Source: Shinisaurus crocodilurus
Taxonomy: Eukaryota; Chordata; Lepidosauria; Squamata; Shinisauridae
Direction: 5' to 3'
Assembly (NCBI GenBank): GCA_021292165.1
Contig: CM037877.1
Coordinates: 7,741,980 to 7,805,979 of the forward strand
DNA: 64,000 nt
How positions within the stretch are numbered: the first letter of the stretch is position 1; every line of letters begins with the position of its first letter. The notes below the pieces were generated by a model that saw nothing but the letters and a program-made list of their open reading frames with translations, ran no database searches and had not been told where the DNA came from. The translations under genes and the position numbers were made by a program. This document shows, piece by piece, positions 51,566-63,187 of the stretch.

Positions 51566-51838
51566 TGATAGCCACCAACATGGATGGCTTCAAAGAGGGA
51601 TTAGCCAAATTTATGGGAAAATCATGATAGCTACCTATATATTACCTTCAGTGATGGACCAAGTATGCTTCTCTCAATACCAGTTGCTGTGGAAAATATG
51701 TGACAGGGTGCCATTGTGCTCATGTCTTGCTGATGGGGATGCCATAAGCTTCTGGTTGAACACTGTGTGAAACAGAATGCTGGACTAGATGGGGGCCTTT
51801 GGTCTGATCCAGCAGAGCTGCTCTTCTGTTCTTAACAA
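51566..51838 (+). mobile_element. CR1 LINE (subfamily B) 3' end, second copy in tandem
   Basis: Starts inside the coding tail (gccaccaacatggatggctt) and repeats the 3' end, finishing ggtctgatccagcagagctg and a cttctgttctta. It is more diverged than the preceding copy. Confidence 0.75.
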
Positions 51839-52239
51839 TCTTTACTTGGAAGTAAGTCCCAAACAAACATGTCTAGTCCAGCAGCTACGGTTCGATGCTT
51901 TGTGGGGGAATGCCTACAGGGGCACTCATTATGAGTTTCTGCACTTCAAAATGCACATCTACACCACTGGTTCTGAGGCAGAGTAAAACTTCCAGATTGT
52001 CATGATGTAGTGAAATGCTAAAACACAAACAAAAACACAAAACAAACTAGCAAAAACTTATCACTGGAGATGAAATAGCAGTAAACTAGCTAACCCTAGA
52101 TCTGGGGTTGGGCCTTAGGGCTGCTCTTGACATCCAAAGGTGAAAAGAAAATACAAAACGTCATCCTAATCTTCCACAACAGGGATGGCCTCATTTGCAT
52201 TTGCCAGAACCCATCAACAGCTGGAAACGTCAAGATGCT

Positions 52240-52420
52240 GCAAACTCTGCAGATGATGTCAGGGCCAGCGGAAGATTTTTCAATTAATCTTTCTTGACCC
52301 TATGCTTTGAACTCTCATTCCTATCTTTAACAGCTCCATTTTGTTTTGTGACCTGTGGGGCTCCGGTGACCAATAATGGCCCCATTTAAGTAACTGCAGA
52401 GGTGTCACAAAGGGAGCACA
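52240..52420. other. Candidate conserved non-coding block
   Basis: Repeat-free segment: gatttttcaattaatctttc, ctttgaactctcattcctat, ggtgaccaataatggcccc, atttaagtaactgcagagg. Confidence 0.33.
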
Positions 52421-52424
52421 GAGA

Positions 52425-53185
52425 ATCAGCAAAGAGTTCGTGATGACCCCGACTTAAGCCTCTCTTTGTCAGTCTGATGTCCCTGGCCAAATTCTGACAG
52501 CCAATAGACTTGCTAAGAGAGAGACTAATCCTTCAAAGAACTACACTCCTTCTCCCAAGAAGCCTCCTATAACATACGAGTGTGTCTCACATCTACATCA
52601 GCATTTCCCCCCCAGGATATGTCCTGGGAGAATCTGCTACCCTTCAGAATCGCATCGAAATCTGAGGGCAGTCATATTTATCAGCAACGCTCCACTGCCA
52701 GGTTTCATGGTTGGGAAATGAGTCCTTCCTTGAAGACCAAAATCAGTTCCTCACTATGTATCCAATGAGTGTTTCAGTCATTTCACAAGCTTAATTGAAA
52801 CTCTTTTGGCTTCCCTAAAACATCCTTAGATGTTTTCCCTGAGTAGGAAGAGCTTCCCAAATTCTCTTCAGAGTATAACTACCCACAACACCCCTGATGT
52901 AGCATAGCTCCGGGGCATTGTGGGAAAATAAAATGGCAGCCCCCAGACTCGGTCACCTGGTGCTGGGTGAGCTGGGTATGTTTCATCCCTGGTGGGCTTG
53001 GGAGCTGCCTGAGGGTGCCAGGTGATAAGCAAGAACAGCTCTTCCTGAGATCCCTGCTCTCCAAATTATTGATTTGCTTCAGAATTATAGTATTTGTTGT
53101 ATTGAACACAAATTCAAAGCTGCTTACAAGCAATTTGTAAAATAATTGAAACAAAAAAGTTCAATCAACAAAAGCACATCAAACT
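52425..53185. other. Unassigned intergenic stretch
   Basis: No gene. 52880-52960 includes a gggcattgtgggaaa motif also present at 55292-55308, probably from an old MITE. Confidence 0.3.
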
Positions 53186-53780
53186 AAAAACATCTTGGAA
53201 TTGCTGTAGATCACAAACTGAATATGAGCCAGCAATGCGATGTGGCTGCAAAGAAGGCAAATGCTATTTTGGGCTGCATTAATAGAAGTATAGCTTCCAA
53301 ATCACGTGAAGTGATAATTTCCCCTTTACTCGGCACAGGTTAGGCCTCATCTTGAGTACTGCGTCCAGTTCTGGGCACCACACTTACAGAAGGACGTAGA
53401 CAAACTGGAGAGGGTTCAGAGGAGGGCAACAAGGATGATAAAGGGACTGGAAACAAGGCCCTATGAGGAGAGACTGAAAGAACTGGGCATGTTTAGCCTT
53501 CAGAAGAGGAGACTGAGGGGAGATATGATCGCACTCTTCCAGTACTTGAAGGGATGTCACACAGAGGAGGGCCAGGATCTCTTCTCGATCATCCCAGTTT
53601 GCAGGACACGGAATAATGGGCTCAAGTTACAGGAACCCAGATTCCACCTAAACATCAGGAAAAATTCCTGACTGTCAGAGCAATAAGACAATGGAACCAA
53701 CTACCTAGGAAGGTGGTGGGATCTCCCAATCTGGAGGTATTCAAGGTGCAGCTGGACAGCCATCTGTCGGGGATGCTTTG
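53186..53780 (+). pseudogene. CR1 reverse transcriptase C-terminus with frameshifts
   Basis: Three frame segments. The first holds LGIAVDHKLN and ANAILGCINRSIAS. An indel near 53312 (one extra T compared with the intact copy) shifts the frame. The middle segment, 53435-53671, reads [14 protein letters not shown] through LNIRKNS. A missing T near 53668 shifts it again before the end. Dead, unlike the 236-codon open copy. Confidence 0.88.
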
Positions 53781-53875
53781 ACCTGGATTCCTGCATTGAG
53801 CAGGGGGTTGGACTCGATGGCCTTGTAGGCCCCTTCCAACTCTACTTTTCTATGATTCTATGATTCTGTGACACG
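53186..53875 (+). mobile_element. CR1 LINE (subfamily A), 5'-truncated, full 3' end
   Basis: Plus-strand copy of the same subfamily as 11691-12489, ending ggccttgtaggccccttcc and tttctatgattctatgattc repeats. It starts within the frame at about the DLGIAVDHKLN region. Confidence 0.9.
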
Positions 53876-54265
53876 GGGGGTGGGGGAGAGGGATGAGCTC
53901 CAGAAATGATATAAGAACAGCAATAGCCAACCCCCCCCCTTTCAAACACACACACACACACGCACAACCTGGGGTCCTTTGAGTGGAAAGCAGCATACAA
54001 TTAATCTTGAAAAATTGTGCATTTTGGAACACAATGTGCACCCAAATAACACCCCCCCATAGACTAAAGCATGAATCTATCTATCTATTGATCTATTGAT
54101 CAATCAATCTATATTAACAATTTTTAAAACTGCCCTTTTTCTAGAGTGTGCTTTTTTAAAAATGCAAACACAAGTTGAGGAAAATGAAAGCTTTTGCCTG
54201 ATCAAATGAACTCACGTGCATCATGCGAATATACATACAAACAAATACGTTTGTATGTAAATGCT
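53876..54265. other. Simple-repeat-rich, decayed A/T MITE-like stretch
   Basis: (CA)n at 53946-53961, ATCT/ATTG units at 54076-54110, and atgtgcacc / aaaatgcaaac phrases like the TAGGGATG-type MITEs. No clear ends. Confidence 0.4.
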
Positions 54266-54269
54266 TTTT

Positions 54270-54385
54270 TTTTTTAATATTATGTGCAATATTGCATTTT
54301 TACGGTTTTTAATCTTTGTAAACCACCCAGAGAGCTTTGGCTATTGGGCGGCACAGAAATGTAAGACATGAAATGAAATGGGGCA
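54270..54385 (+). mobile_element. L2-type LINE 3' terminal fragment
   Basis: tctttgtaaaccacccagag, agctttggctattgggcgg, cacagaaatgtaagaca: the shared terminal block. Confidence 0.65.
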
Positions 54386-54557
54386 AATTGAGTCAAATAT
54401 GAAGCAACAGAAGCATTTTTGTTTATCTGTAAACACTATCGAGCAGCACAAGAGAAAGGAGGCAACTAGAAAAGCACCAGCTTGTCCCAAAAGTCATCTA
54501 AAAAGGCCAGGTCAGCTCTCTTTGTGGAGCCCATTCCACAGATTTGGCACCATCACT

Positions 54558-54735
54558 ATGTATTTATTTTATTTTACTTGTTATATTTACATCCCACCTT
54601 TCCTCCAGGGAGCCCAAGGCGGGGAGTCGGTGGCTGGCCCAAAGTCACCCAGTGAGCCTCATGGCCGACGGGGGACTAGAACCCGGGTCTCTCGAGTCTG
54701 AGCCCAACACTCTACCCACTATGCTTTCACCTGCA
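54558..54735 (-). mobile_element. tRNA-derived SINE, nearly complete
   Basis: The minus reading has gtgggtagagtgttgggct, agagacccgggttctagtcc (B box), catgaggctcactgggtgac, ggagcccaaggcgggg-type body blocks reversed, and the tail caaggaaaggtgggatgtaa-like before a TTTTA-rich end. Same general class as 39003-39108. Confidence 0.75.
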
Positions 54736-54930
54736 TCCGTGCCTTTCCCCCACAACCCCTTACTGATAACACTGTACAAACACGACTCTCTCCATCCTTT
54801 AGAAATATAGGATGGTGCAACAGGTGTGCAAGGGCAAAGTGCCAGCAAGGCGACAAAAGGGAGGACCAGGGAAAAAAATCCATACAAACTGAAAATGTAT
54901 CAGATGCTCTGAATATCTAGAAAAGGAACA

Positions 54931-54961
54931 CACACAGACACACACACACACACACACACAC
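54931..54961. repeat. (CA)n microsatellite
   Basis: About 14 CA units with one interruption. Confidence 0.9.
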
Positions 54962-55159
54962 CATTACAGAGGAGGTTCAGATAAGGGCTCACTTTGTTTT
55001 CCCTTTGCCCAGTGCTTTGAAACAATACTTCAGTACAAAGAAAATGATCATATCACATGGCCCTCTTGGCTGGCTTGTGCTCAGATTTAACCTGTTTGGA
55101 AATTGCTTTCTTGCGCCCACAGAAAGGGGTTGAATAAAAAGAATGCTCTTTTTAATTGT

Positions 55160-55560
55160 ATAGGTAGTTTAGGGCACAATCCTATGCATGTTTAGACAGG
55201 GGGGGGGGAAATCCTATAACTCCCAGCATTCCCCAGCCAGCAGAGCTGGCAATTTCAATGGCGGCCACCACAATGCCCCAAAGACCTGACTTCAGGGCAT
55301 TGTGGGAAATTAACATGGTTGCTGCATCATCAGACCGCTGTTGTTGTCTTCTTCTGCCATAAGCAACACCACCAAGCAAGCCCTCAGTGATGTAAGAGGA
55401 GACCCACCAATTTCCTGATTGCAATGGTTCTCAAAATCTGAGTCAGCACCTACCAAGAGCAACACTAGATCTCCAAAGGTGCTCACACTATGGTCCAGCA
55501 GAACCTGTATCGGGGGAGGAGGTGTCAAAATAATTATTATGAGACTGAAAATTCAGATTC
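55160..55560. other. Decayed MITE-like stretch
   Basis: Starts ttagggcacaatcctatgc (GCAATCC/GGGCACAATCC type) and contains actcccagcattccccagcc and cagggcattgtgggaaa, parts of known MITE arms, but no complete element. Confidence 0.4.
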
Positions 55561-55581
55561 AAGTAAACTTTCCACAACATT

Positions 55582-56141
55582 TAGTGATGTGTGAGGAAAC
55601 AGATATGGGGGTGGAAATCCAATGGTTTTTCATGATTCAGCCCCCTGGATTCTGGTTCGCTAGCCTCGCAATGGTGGCGCCGACTTGTTATGGTGAGAGT
55701 CGAGCCAGCTCGCGGGCTTCCGTCTCTAAGACGGGCCACAATTTGTGCATTAAAAAACCCAAAACACTAATGAAATTTGCATAAACTTATGCAATTTGAG
55801 CAAATTGGCACCTGAAAAGCAGGTGGTCCCTCACGTGATTTGTGAAAAATTTGCTGATTTTATGCAAAGCCTGCTAGAGCCACGTGTTTTTGGGGTGCCA
55901 ATTTGCACAAATTGCAAATTGTGCAATGTGAGTAAATTTGCTCTATTTGCATAAATATGCACACATTTCCTTAGCATTTTTTTTTTTTTAAATGTGCAAA
56001 ACACATTAGATGTTCTGTCTTAGAGACAGAAGTCCGTGGAAAAAATCCTGACTCGGCCTGCTTCCGATCATGCGATCGGAAGTAGGGCAGGAAGTCTGTC
56101 GAGCTCAATGAGCCGGGCTTCCCAGTTTCAGCACATCCCTA
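55582..56141. mobile_element. TAGGGATG-ended MITE with TTTGC-rich interior
   Basis: Left end tagtgatgtgtgagg, right end cagcacatcccta. The interior has nested inverted pairs: cttccgtctctaagac / gtcttagagacagaag near the edges, then aaatttgcataaacttatgc- and caatttgcacaaattgc-type units. No coding frame and no clear target duplication. Confidence 0.65.
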
Positions 56142-56144
56142 GTT

Positions 56145-57385
56145 AGTCTCTCAACCAATATGGCCACTCCTTTGTCCTGGTGTCATATTTTGGCAATATA
56201 CATAGGTAGTAGTGAACAGACCCAGCCTCAGTTGAGTTGGGATAGCCCTTCGCTTACTATAGCATAGCCTTCAAGCCAAGTTATGCAGGTATCAGAGACG
56301 GACACTCTGTGCCCACCCTGTCTGAGTGAAGGCCCGCCTGCTGGCACCCCCCAGTGGTGAGACCTATAGCATGGCCACACAGCGGGGGGAGGGGATTGCT
56401 GGGTATGTGCTCAAGTGTGATAGCACTGAGACCAAATGCAAGTTACAGATGGACACTGGTCAAAATATACAGGAGAAGGATCTTGATTGTTAGACAAAAT
56501 GATATAGCCACTTGATTGGCTGCAGAAGCAAATGCTATTTGGGCTACTCGTCACTAGAGCCTTCAGCACGTAGTCTGTCTGCGTCATTCTGGCACAAAAG
56601 GACGTAGACAAATGGGAGGGTGCGGGAGGCAACAAGATATAAGGACGAAACAAGCCTGAAGAAGAACTGGCAGTTTGCTTGAGAACTATGCAGCGACTGA
56701 CGATACTGCATAAATTAATTAAAATTAATGACTGAATTTTTAAATCATGACTAGAGGTGTACACCTCAAGCTTCCCTTTAACATGCATATGAAGTTTCAG
56801 GATCAACACTTCATGGTCTTAGCCCTATGGTGTTAGCACACACACACATACTCACACATGAATATATTACATTATTACATGCATACTTTTCCAAAATTTC
56901 TTATTCATTGCTTGTACATACAAGCATCCACTTCTGTTATTATCGGTTTGTTCACTCTTGGGGTTGTGGGCTGAAGTTAGAGCAACCCTCAGCCTACTTT
57001 ACTTGAACAATGAATCTGAAATTTTGAAAAAGGAATATGTAACACTATCATGTATACACATCATTACCCATATATAATACACACATGGGACCGGTGCAAA
57101 AGGGTGGCTATGCTGGTGGGGATCCTGGGGGATTTCTAGGATAATGTTGTCAGTACTTGGCCAGCGTGCAAATTTCTGACTCCATGGCTGGAGGCCCATT
57201 TGAGGACATGCCTTCTCTGTGTGGGGGGAGTTCGTAGGGAGGGGAAGAAAACTCACGAGCCTCTCTAATAGGGGCCATGGGCAACCATGTTGGCTCGAGG
57301 GCCGCACACACAATCCTGGGTGCACACAGTTTCTCCCCCTCTCCCCCCTCCACATCCTGATCCAAATTTCCAGGAGGAGGGAGAG
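56145..57385. other. Unassigned intergenic stretch
   Basis: No gene recognised. A short patch near 56500-56640 (caaatgctattt, aaggacgtagacaaa, gaaacaagcctga) resembles badly decayed CR1 subfamily A. Confidence 0.3.
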
Positions 57386-57388
57386 GCA

Positions 57389-57571
57389 GTTTGCCCGTGT
57401 ACACCATTTGCTGGGGAACATGGGTGGGAGGGCGCTGTTGCACTCATGCCCTGCTGTGTGGGTTTCACATGGGCAGCTGGTTGGCCTTGGCCACAGTGTG
57501 AACAGAGTACTGGACTAGATGGATCACTCGTCTGATCCAGCAGGGCTCTTCTTGTGTTCTTACGTTCTTAT
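57389..57571 (+). mobile_element. CR1 LINE (subfamily B) 3' end
   Basis: gtgtacaccatttgctgggg, aacatgggtgggagggcg, ctggactagatggatcac and the end tgatccagcagggctcttct, as in 41420-41832. Confidence 0.8.
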
Positions 57572-57619
57572 ATGAGAGGTTTTGACTTTACTCTATAGCC
57601 TGCTGTTTGTCAGGTACAG

Positions 57620-57970
57620 CAGGGATGCAGAACCTAAGGACTGCGGGCCGACTCTGGACTTCTGGGGCCCACAATCCAGCCCTCTGGGGTTCCCCTTTCA
57701 CATGACCCCACCCACTGTATACCAAGCATCAATTGTGCGGGGCTTTCCTGGCTTTTGCTCCCCGCCCCCCATTCTAAAAGGTTGAAATGCCTCCCCTAAG
57801 GCTCAGTTACTGGCAGCAAGAGCTTTAAGCTACATTTTAATTAAGCTTTAAGCTTTAAGCTTTATTTTGGCTCCGCCTCTTTGCATCCGGCCCGCCCACC
57901 ACTGGAATGCCTCCCCGAGAACGTCTCTGAAGTTGAATTTGGCCCTTGGGCTGAAAGAGGTCAAACACTG
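57620..57970 (-). mobile_element. hAT MITE, CAGGGRTG family
   Basis: Starts cagggatgcagaacctaagg and ends cttgggctgaaagaggtc before aaacactg. Contains attctaaaaggttgaaatgc and ctcccctaagg in common with 38689-39002. An AAGCTTT repeat (57843-57866) has expanded inside. Confidence 0.7.
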
Positions 57971-58379
57971 GTGGGTTATATAGGGCAACACAACAGCGCT
58001 GGGGGAGAGGGAAATGAGGAGAGTGATGCCTGTATGCCCTCAACCTGAGCAGAACTGCAGCGGTTCTGGCCAGGGAGGGGTGGTCGACATCTATGGCGAG
58101 CTGCCCAGGTTGCCCCCAAGGGCCAAATGCACCCGGCGGGTTGCCCATCTGTGCTCTAGAACCAGGTGAGCGATGGAGCTTCTTCCTTCACTTTCCCTCC
58201 TTTTTAATTTTTTTTAAAAAAATAAATCTGTGAGAAGAGTACAAATTCAAACAATTCTTTTTAATTTCAATCATGAGGAAAGTGCTAATTGTTCTCCTTC
58301 TTTATCTGCCCTTCTCCTCCTCAGGTAGCAGCTGCAGGAACCAGAAAACAATGTTGTTACTACACAGAAATCAAAAGCA

Positions 58380-58440
58380 ATTAATTTTTAAGATGACGAT
58401 GAAGATGATGATGATGGAGGAGGAGGAAAAGCTTCTTTGA
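58380..58440. repeat. (GATGA)/(GGA) purine-rich simple repeat
   Basis: gatgatgatgatggaggagg-type tract. Confidence 0.75.
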
Positions 58441-58479
58441 GTTTTCAAAGATGAAGTGAAATAAAAATAAAGACATAAA

Positions 58480-58820
58480 GTCAAGCACATTTTCAAAACT
58501 GCCCTTCGGTAAATTTATGTAACGGCTGCTTGTCTCTTAAAATGCCAAACCAACCACTCGCGTGAGCATCGCTGTTCCCTTTTCGTTCAGGTCACTGGCT
58601 CAACTCATTTGTAAAAACCTCTAATAAACACAAATCTGACAGTCAGCCTAATATTCCAGAATCAAAAGCTATTATTGACTTTGCCATATTGATCAACAGC
58701 AGCCCAGTCCTTGTAATAGATTACAATGTTTCTCTCTTAATGCCGCAGCTCGGCATTTCCCTCCTCTGCATTAAATTAATGTTCCTTTGTCAGGAACTGT
58801 TAAAGGAAGCCAGTCTGTAG
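58480..58820. other. Candidate conserved non-coding block
   Basis: About 340 bp without repeats. It includes ggcaccggcca-free, moderate-GC text with cctctaataaacacaaatc, cttgtaatagattacaatg, aatgccgcagctcggcattt (a short inverted pair) and gcattaaattaatgttcc. The longest repeat-free block with clustered TAAT cores in the window. Confidence 0.4.
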
Positions 58821-58824
58821 GCCT

Positions 58825-59640
58825 GCTGTGCTTAAAGCCTCGAGTACTGTAGACCCTTCTCCAAACTGCAAGCTCTTTCCTAGAAGTACAGCCTGGTGCA
58901 TTAACTTCTCACAGGCATGCATACAGTTGTTCTATTGTTCTTCTGTTTTTCTACTGTGCTTCTATTCTGTGGACAATCCAGTCCTTGGGGTGGAGGATCT
59001 CTCAGTATGGAGCTTGCTCCCACTAGACATGCCTTTCCTCTTTCTTTCTTCTTACATAGGTTACACATAATTCTTCATGCAAGAATCTTGCCTCCAAGGA
59101 TTGAACTCTGGTACCAGGAGTGTTAATCATCTTGACTTGAGCCTGCCTAATCTTGATTTGGACCCTAAATCCCATCACAGGGCACAATTCTGAAAAAGAA
59201 AGTTAGGCTTGCCCAAGTCCCACTGAAAATGAGGCTACAATTAAGTTCTAAAACCATTCCGTGCCAGCTCAGTGAGAACGTCTACTGAAATATCGACACA
59301 GAAAACAATTCAGCACAACGCCCATCAGTTCCGTGTTGTGCTAGAACATGATCTTCTTAACCAGTCACTTTGGAATGCATTTTAAAAACAGGCTTCCTTA
59401 AGAGTTTTGTCCCAAAATTGAATTGGGAGAATTCCAGATTTGATGCCCAGCCAGTGCGAACATTTTGAGAAAAGTTCAAACGTTCAAATAATGTATTTCT
59501 TCTGCTGCACCGAAACCCTCATAAAAGGGGGAAAGAGAGGTACCATTTTAAGTATGGTGGCACTGTTTTGAATGCACCTTCAGTATCCTGAAAGCATGCA
59601 CATGTACATTACACACTCATGTTTCTCTCCTAGAGTTAGC
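58825..59640. other. Low-repeat intergenic stretch
   Basis: No gene or transposon recognised; frames are short. Confidence 0.3.
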
Positions 59641-59647
59641 TTTTACA

Positions 59648-59672
59648 AATCAATCAATCAATCAATCAATCG
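59648..59672. repeat. (AATC)n microsatellite
   Basis: About six AATC units. Confidence 0.9.
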
Positions 59673-60112
59673 GGTTGCAGTGTATAGTAGGCCGAACTAT
59701 TGTTTTTAGTACATTCTGTTTTCACTGCAAAAGTTGCCATGCTTGTGAAAACCTTTACTTTCTCTTTTTGACATTTCCCCCCCCCACACACACACCTGTT
59801 TACATTTTCACCAAATGTATTGATGCTTTAAGGAGGGAATGCATGCAAATGTAGCTGATGCTAATCTCTACTACATAACTTTCAAGGGGATGTCCATTCA
59901 GGTACAAATCTGAAAGCACCTCTCTGTTCACAATCTGTCCCAACAAGTCAAGAAAGCATGATAGGGAGTGGAATGGATGCATTCTCTCCTTCATTTGACA
60001 TATCCCTCTCCCATGAACAATTCTGAACCCTTTCCCAAAGTGGTGTGAAACATTACCAAAGGGTGCTGCATTTCATGGGGGGGGGGATATTTATGAAATG
60101 TAGCCCCCATTT

Positions 60113-60514
60113 AGGGATGCGTGGCAATTTCATTTGGGGGGTGGGAATCAGGTGTACTAGCCGGGCTTGACCCCCCCCCCCAAAAAAAAACCCCTCCGTC
60201 CCCACTTACCTCTTCCCCGGCTCGACTCATGTTCTCCCGAGTCGAGCCAGGGGGAAGCGACTTCTGGGATCCCAGCGGGCCGCTGTTTATGTAGAAAATG
60301 CCTGAAGATATTCCTAAAGCGGCTGCAATTTGTGCACATTGCAGCCGCCTTTGATGTCTCTTATGGCATTTTCTACATAAGCAGCAGCCCGCTGGGAACC
60401 CGAAAGTCTGGCGAGCGGCACAGCATGGACCAGTCTTCCGGCTGGCTCAGCGGGAGCAGCAGTGGCATCCGCTGAGCCGGAGGCAGGTTGGGTCCCGGCA
60501 GATTGCCCACCCCA
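60113..60514 (+). mobile_element. Palindrome-core MITE with perfect target duplication
   Basis: Starts agggatgcgtggcaat, ends gattgcccacccca. The perfect 8-bp duplication CCCCATTT is at 60105-60112 and 60515-60522. The core inverted repeat is gggccgctgtttatgtagaa opposite ttctacataagcagcagccc. It contains cggctcgactcatgttctcc, also in copies at 26346, 33982 and 37362. No coding domain. Confidence 0.88.
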
Positions 60515-60724
60515 CCCCATTTTTGTTCAGCTGTAGTGTGTAGCACCCAGGAAGTCACTAACCTACCCCTCCTTTATGCAATGAGTCCTGTGACTACCTT
60601 AAAGACTAACACATTTATTATGGCATAAACTTTTGTGGACTCTTTTGTGGAATATCATCAGATGCACGAAGCGTTCATGAAAGCTTATATGCAATACTCA
60701 ATGTGTCTGTCTTTAAGGTGGCAC

Positions 60725-60880
60725 GAAACAGATTGGGTAAAATCCAGTCCTACTTAAAGAAGACCCATTGAAATGAATGGAACTTGCATTAGTCATGATG
60801 AACTTAAAGCCCATGCATTTCAACAGGTCTACTACTCTATGTAGGGGTTATCTTGGATCTTACCCCTTGTTGTTTATGCT
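60725..60880. mobile_element. Decayed GCAATCC-type MITE
   Basis: gggtaaaatccagtcctact, gacccattgaaatgaatgg, gcccatgcatttcaacagg and cttggatcttacccc form an imperfect inverted arrangement. Confidence 0.45.
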
Positions 60881-61169
60881 GCAACAGACTAACATAGCTG
60901 TCCCACTGGAGATTGTTTTTAAAGTGTTTGCAATGATTCATCTGCAAAGTAGTTTCATAATACCACCAATACATTCTGTCAATCAGTTAACAAAAGTTAA
61001 TCAATGACCTGTCTTTTCAATGATGTCTTAATGAATTGCTGGCTACATTCACAGGGTCACCAAAATCTCAATATAAGAGATCATCTCTTGGGGATCATCT
61101 AATTATTATTATGCAGATGACATAATGGTAAAAAGCAGGGTGCTCATATCTGTGAGAAACAGCCTGAAC

Positions 61170-61270
61170 CAACGTGATGTTGGACTGTAGTTCCCATCAT
61201 CCCCAGTCAGTACAGCCAGGCTGGGTACAATGAGAACTATAGCCCAACACATCTGGAAGGCTGACTTGGC
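61170..61270. mobile_element. Palindromic hAT MITE, degraded
   Basis: ttggactgtagttcccatca and atgagaactatagcccaaca are the inverted arms. Ends are decayed. Confidence 0.55.
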
Positions 61271-61798
61271 AGGATGCAAGGATTCTCATCACCAGCAAGG
61301 ATTCAGTTCCTTTCCTGATTTCTTATTGTTTCATGCCTGACCCCTTGGGTTTTCATGCTGATGGATTCATACCTCATGTTTTATTATTTGACCTAGATGG
61401 TTTGAATTATTGTTGTTTAATTGTTGCTGTTTTTCTTTTCTTTTCTTTTTTTTTTAATGATTATTAGCTCATTTGTAAGAATGCACTATTTTGAAAAGCA
61501 GGATAGAAAATACCCGAAATAGTTAAAAACAAACAAACAAACAGGATTTTGAGTTTTCTTGTTGCAGATCCGTTGAGCATGAACAAGCCACAGTTTGGTC
61601 TTCGCGCAGCTGTCAGCCCAGCGGTTTTCAAATTGGAACTAAACTGAATCACATGGGACTGGAGATTCTAAAGTTAAATTCCAGAGCTGAAGAGAGGAGC
61701 CGAAAAACCAGGTAGCTAGCCGTCATTCCTGTGTGAGTCAAAGCCATGAAACACCTTGGCAGGCGAGCTCCCAAAAGGAAGCCTGTCATCTTGTGTTC

Positions 61799-61816
61799 TC
61801 TCTCTCTCTCTCTCTT
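61799..61816. repeat. (CT)n microsatellite
   Basis: About eight CT units. Confidence 0.85.
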
Positions 61817-62129
61817 CTCTACTATGTAAATGGACTAAAAATGCAGTCCTCTTTCTCCACTGGGAGAGGAACTGGCTGTGATCCATCCTTTCAACCTATA
61901 TTGGCAGTTCTGAAGCTTTCCCTTCCGGTGCCCGGGGTGGGGAGAAGTGGAGAAGCTCACATACAGAAGAGGGTGGTTAGTGGAAGAAAGCTGCAAGTAC
62001 CCCCCTCCTCCCCGTACCTGAGAACAGAGAAATGATGGAGATCTCAGTCATCTAGGCAACTCTCATGTCTTGGTGTTGTCAATGCACCATCAAGGGGTCG
62101 TCAGGACTGGACGTTTTTATAGTATTCTC

Positions 62130-62262
62130 ATTGAATATTTATTTATGACTTGTCTGCTGTATTTTGCATAGTTTTGTGTTTTTTTGTTTTTTAATCTAGC
62201 ACACTGCTGCAAGAGGGCAGCCTAAAAATCATTTTAAATAAATACATAAAATAAATAACTTC
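62130..62262 (+). mobile_element. LINE-like 3' tail
   Basis: AT-rich UTR-like text ending aaaaatcattttaaataaat and acataaaataaataa. No coding part remains. Confidence 0.4.
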
Positions 62263-62264
62263 AG

Positions 62265-63185
62265 GGCAGGGAAAATCTATCCTTTTTTGTGCCTTGCTTG
62301 TGTGTGTGCATAAGGAAAAGAGAGATGGCCAATATTCATATTTTTAGGTTAAACTTCATCACTTGAGTGCAAGCGCGCCAGCCCTCCCACTACTGCCACC
62401 GGCCAAGACCTATTCTGATGTCACGGAATGTCCACAAACAGTCCAGCTGCTTCATAAAAAGTTTTGAAAACAGAGAGATCATAGAGGACGTTGTCTCAGC
62501 AAAGGAAGTTGGCAGGTGCGCCCCCCCCCGCCCCACTTTTGGCTCCAGACTCATGGCAGCCCTTGTAAAAGAGAATGACCAGAAAGAGGCTTTTTGCAGG
62601 CTGATCAGCAGGTCTATGGCCTCAAAAATGGTTGCTTGTTTTTCTGTTTCCTTTGCCTTGGATTTGCCCTGCCTCTCTCTCGGATCCTCTGGTTTGTCTA
62701 TTTCTCCCCAGCATGGCTGCTCTTGGCTTTTTCCAAATTCAGCTTTGCCACCCGTGTCCCAGGTTAGCCCCATTCCCATGAGAAGCCTCAAGGAACATGG
62801 GCCAAAGCGTTATTAAAGGACCGCTGAAGGAGAAAGGGAGGAAAAGGCTGGAGGAAAGCCTTCACAGGGGCCTAAGGAGAAGAGGAATTGTGTGCTGTTG
62901 GAAGTGGAAGCAGGCAGACAGAGGAGCATTCAGATGTGGGGGTACGATCTCTGTGTGTGTGTGCGGGGGGTAGATTCATAAAGGCAAGGTGGAGTTTATT
63001 CTGCCGTGGAGGATGACATTTAAAAACATCAACCAATCACATTTTTGTATCAAACATGATCCCATGAGAAGGAGGCCGAGGACCGTGTGCATAGTTGAGC
63101 TCTCACTAGGATTGTAAAAGTTTGGAAGCAGGGAAAGATAAAGTTCGCCACTGCCAGACCTCCCATTTTAGACAGTTCCTCCGGT
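62265..63185. other. Unassigned intergenic stretch
   Basis: A 149-codon plus frame (62367-62816) and a 133-codon antiparallel frame overlap here, but neither shows a domain. No repeat recognised. Confidence 0.3.
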
Positions 63186-63187
63186 GC

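Noticed and set aside
62367..62816. 149-codon plus-strand frame
   Set aside because: An antiparallel frame of similar length is open over the same bases. No domain.
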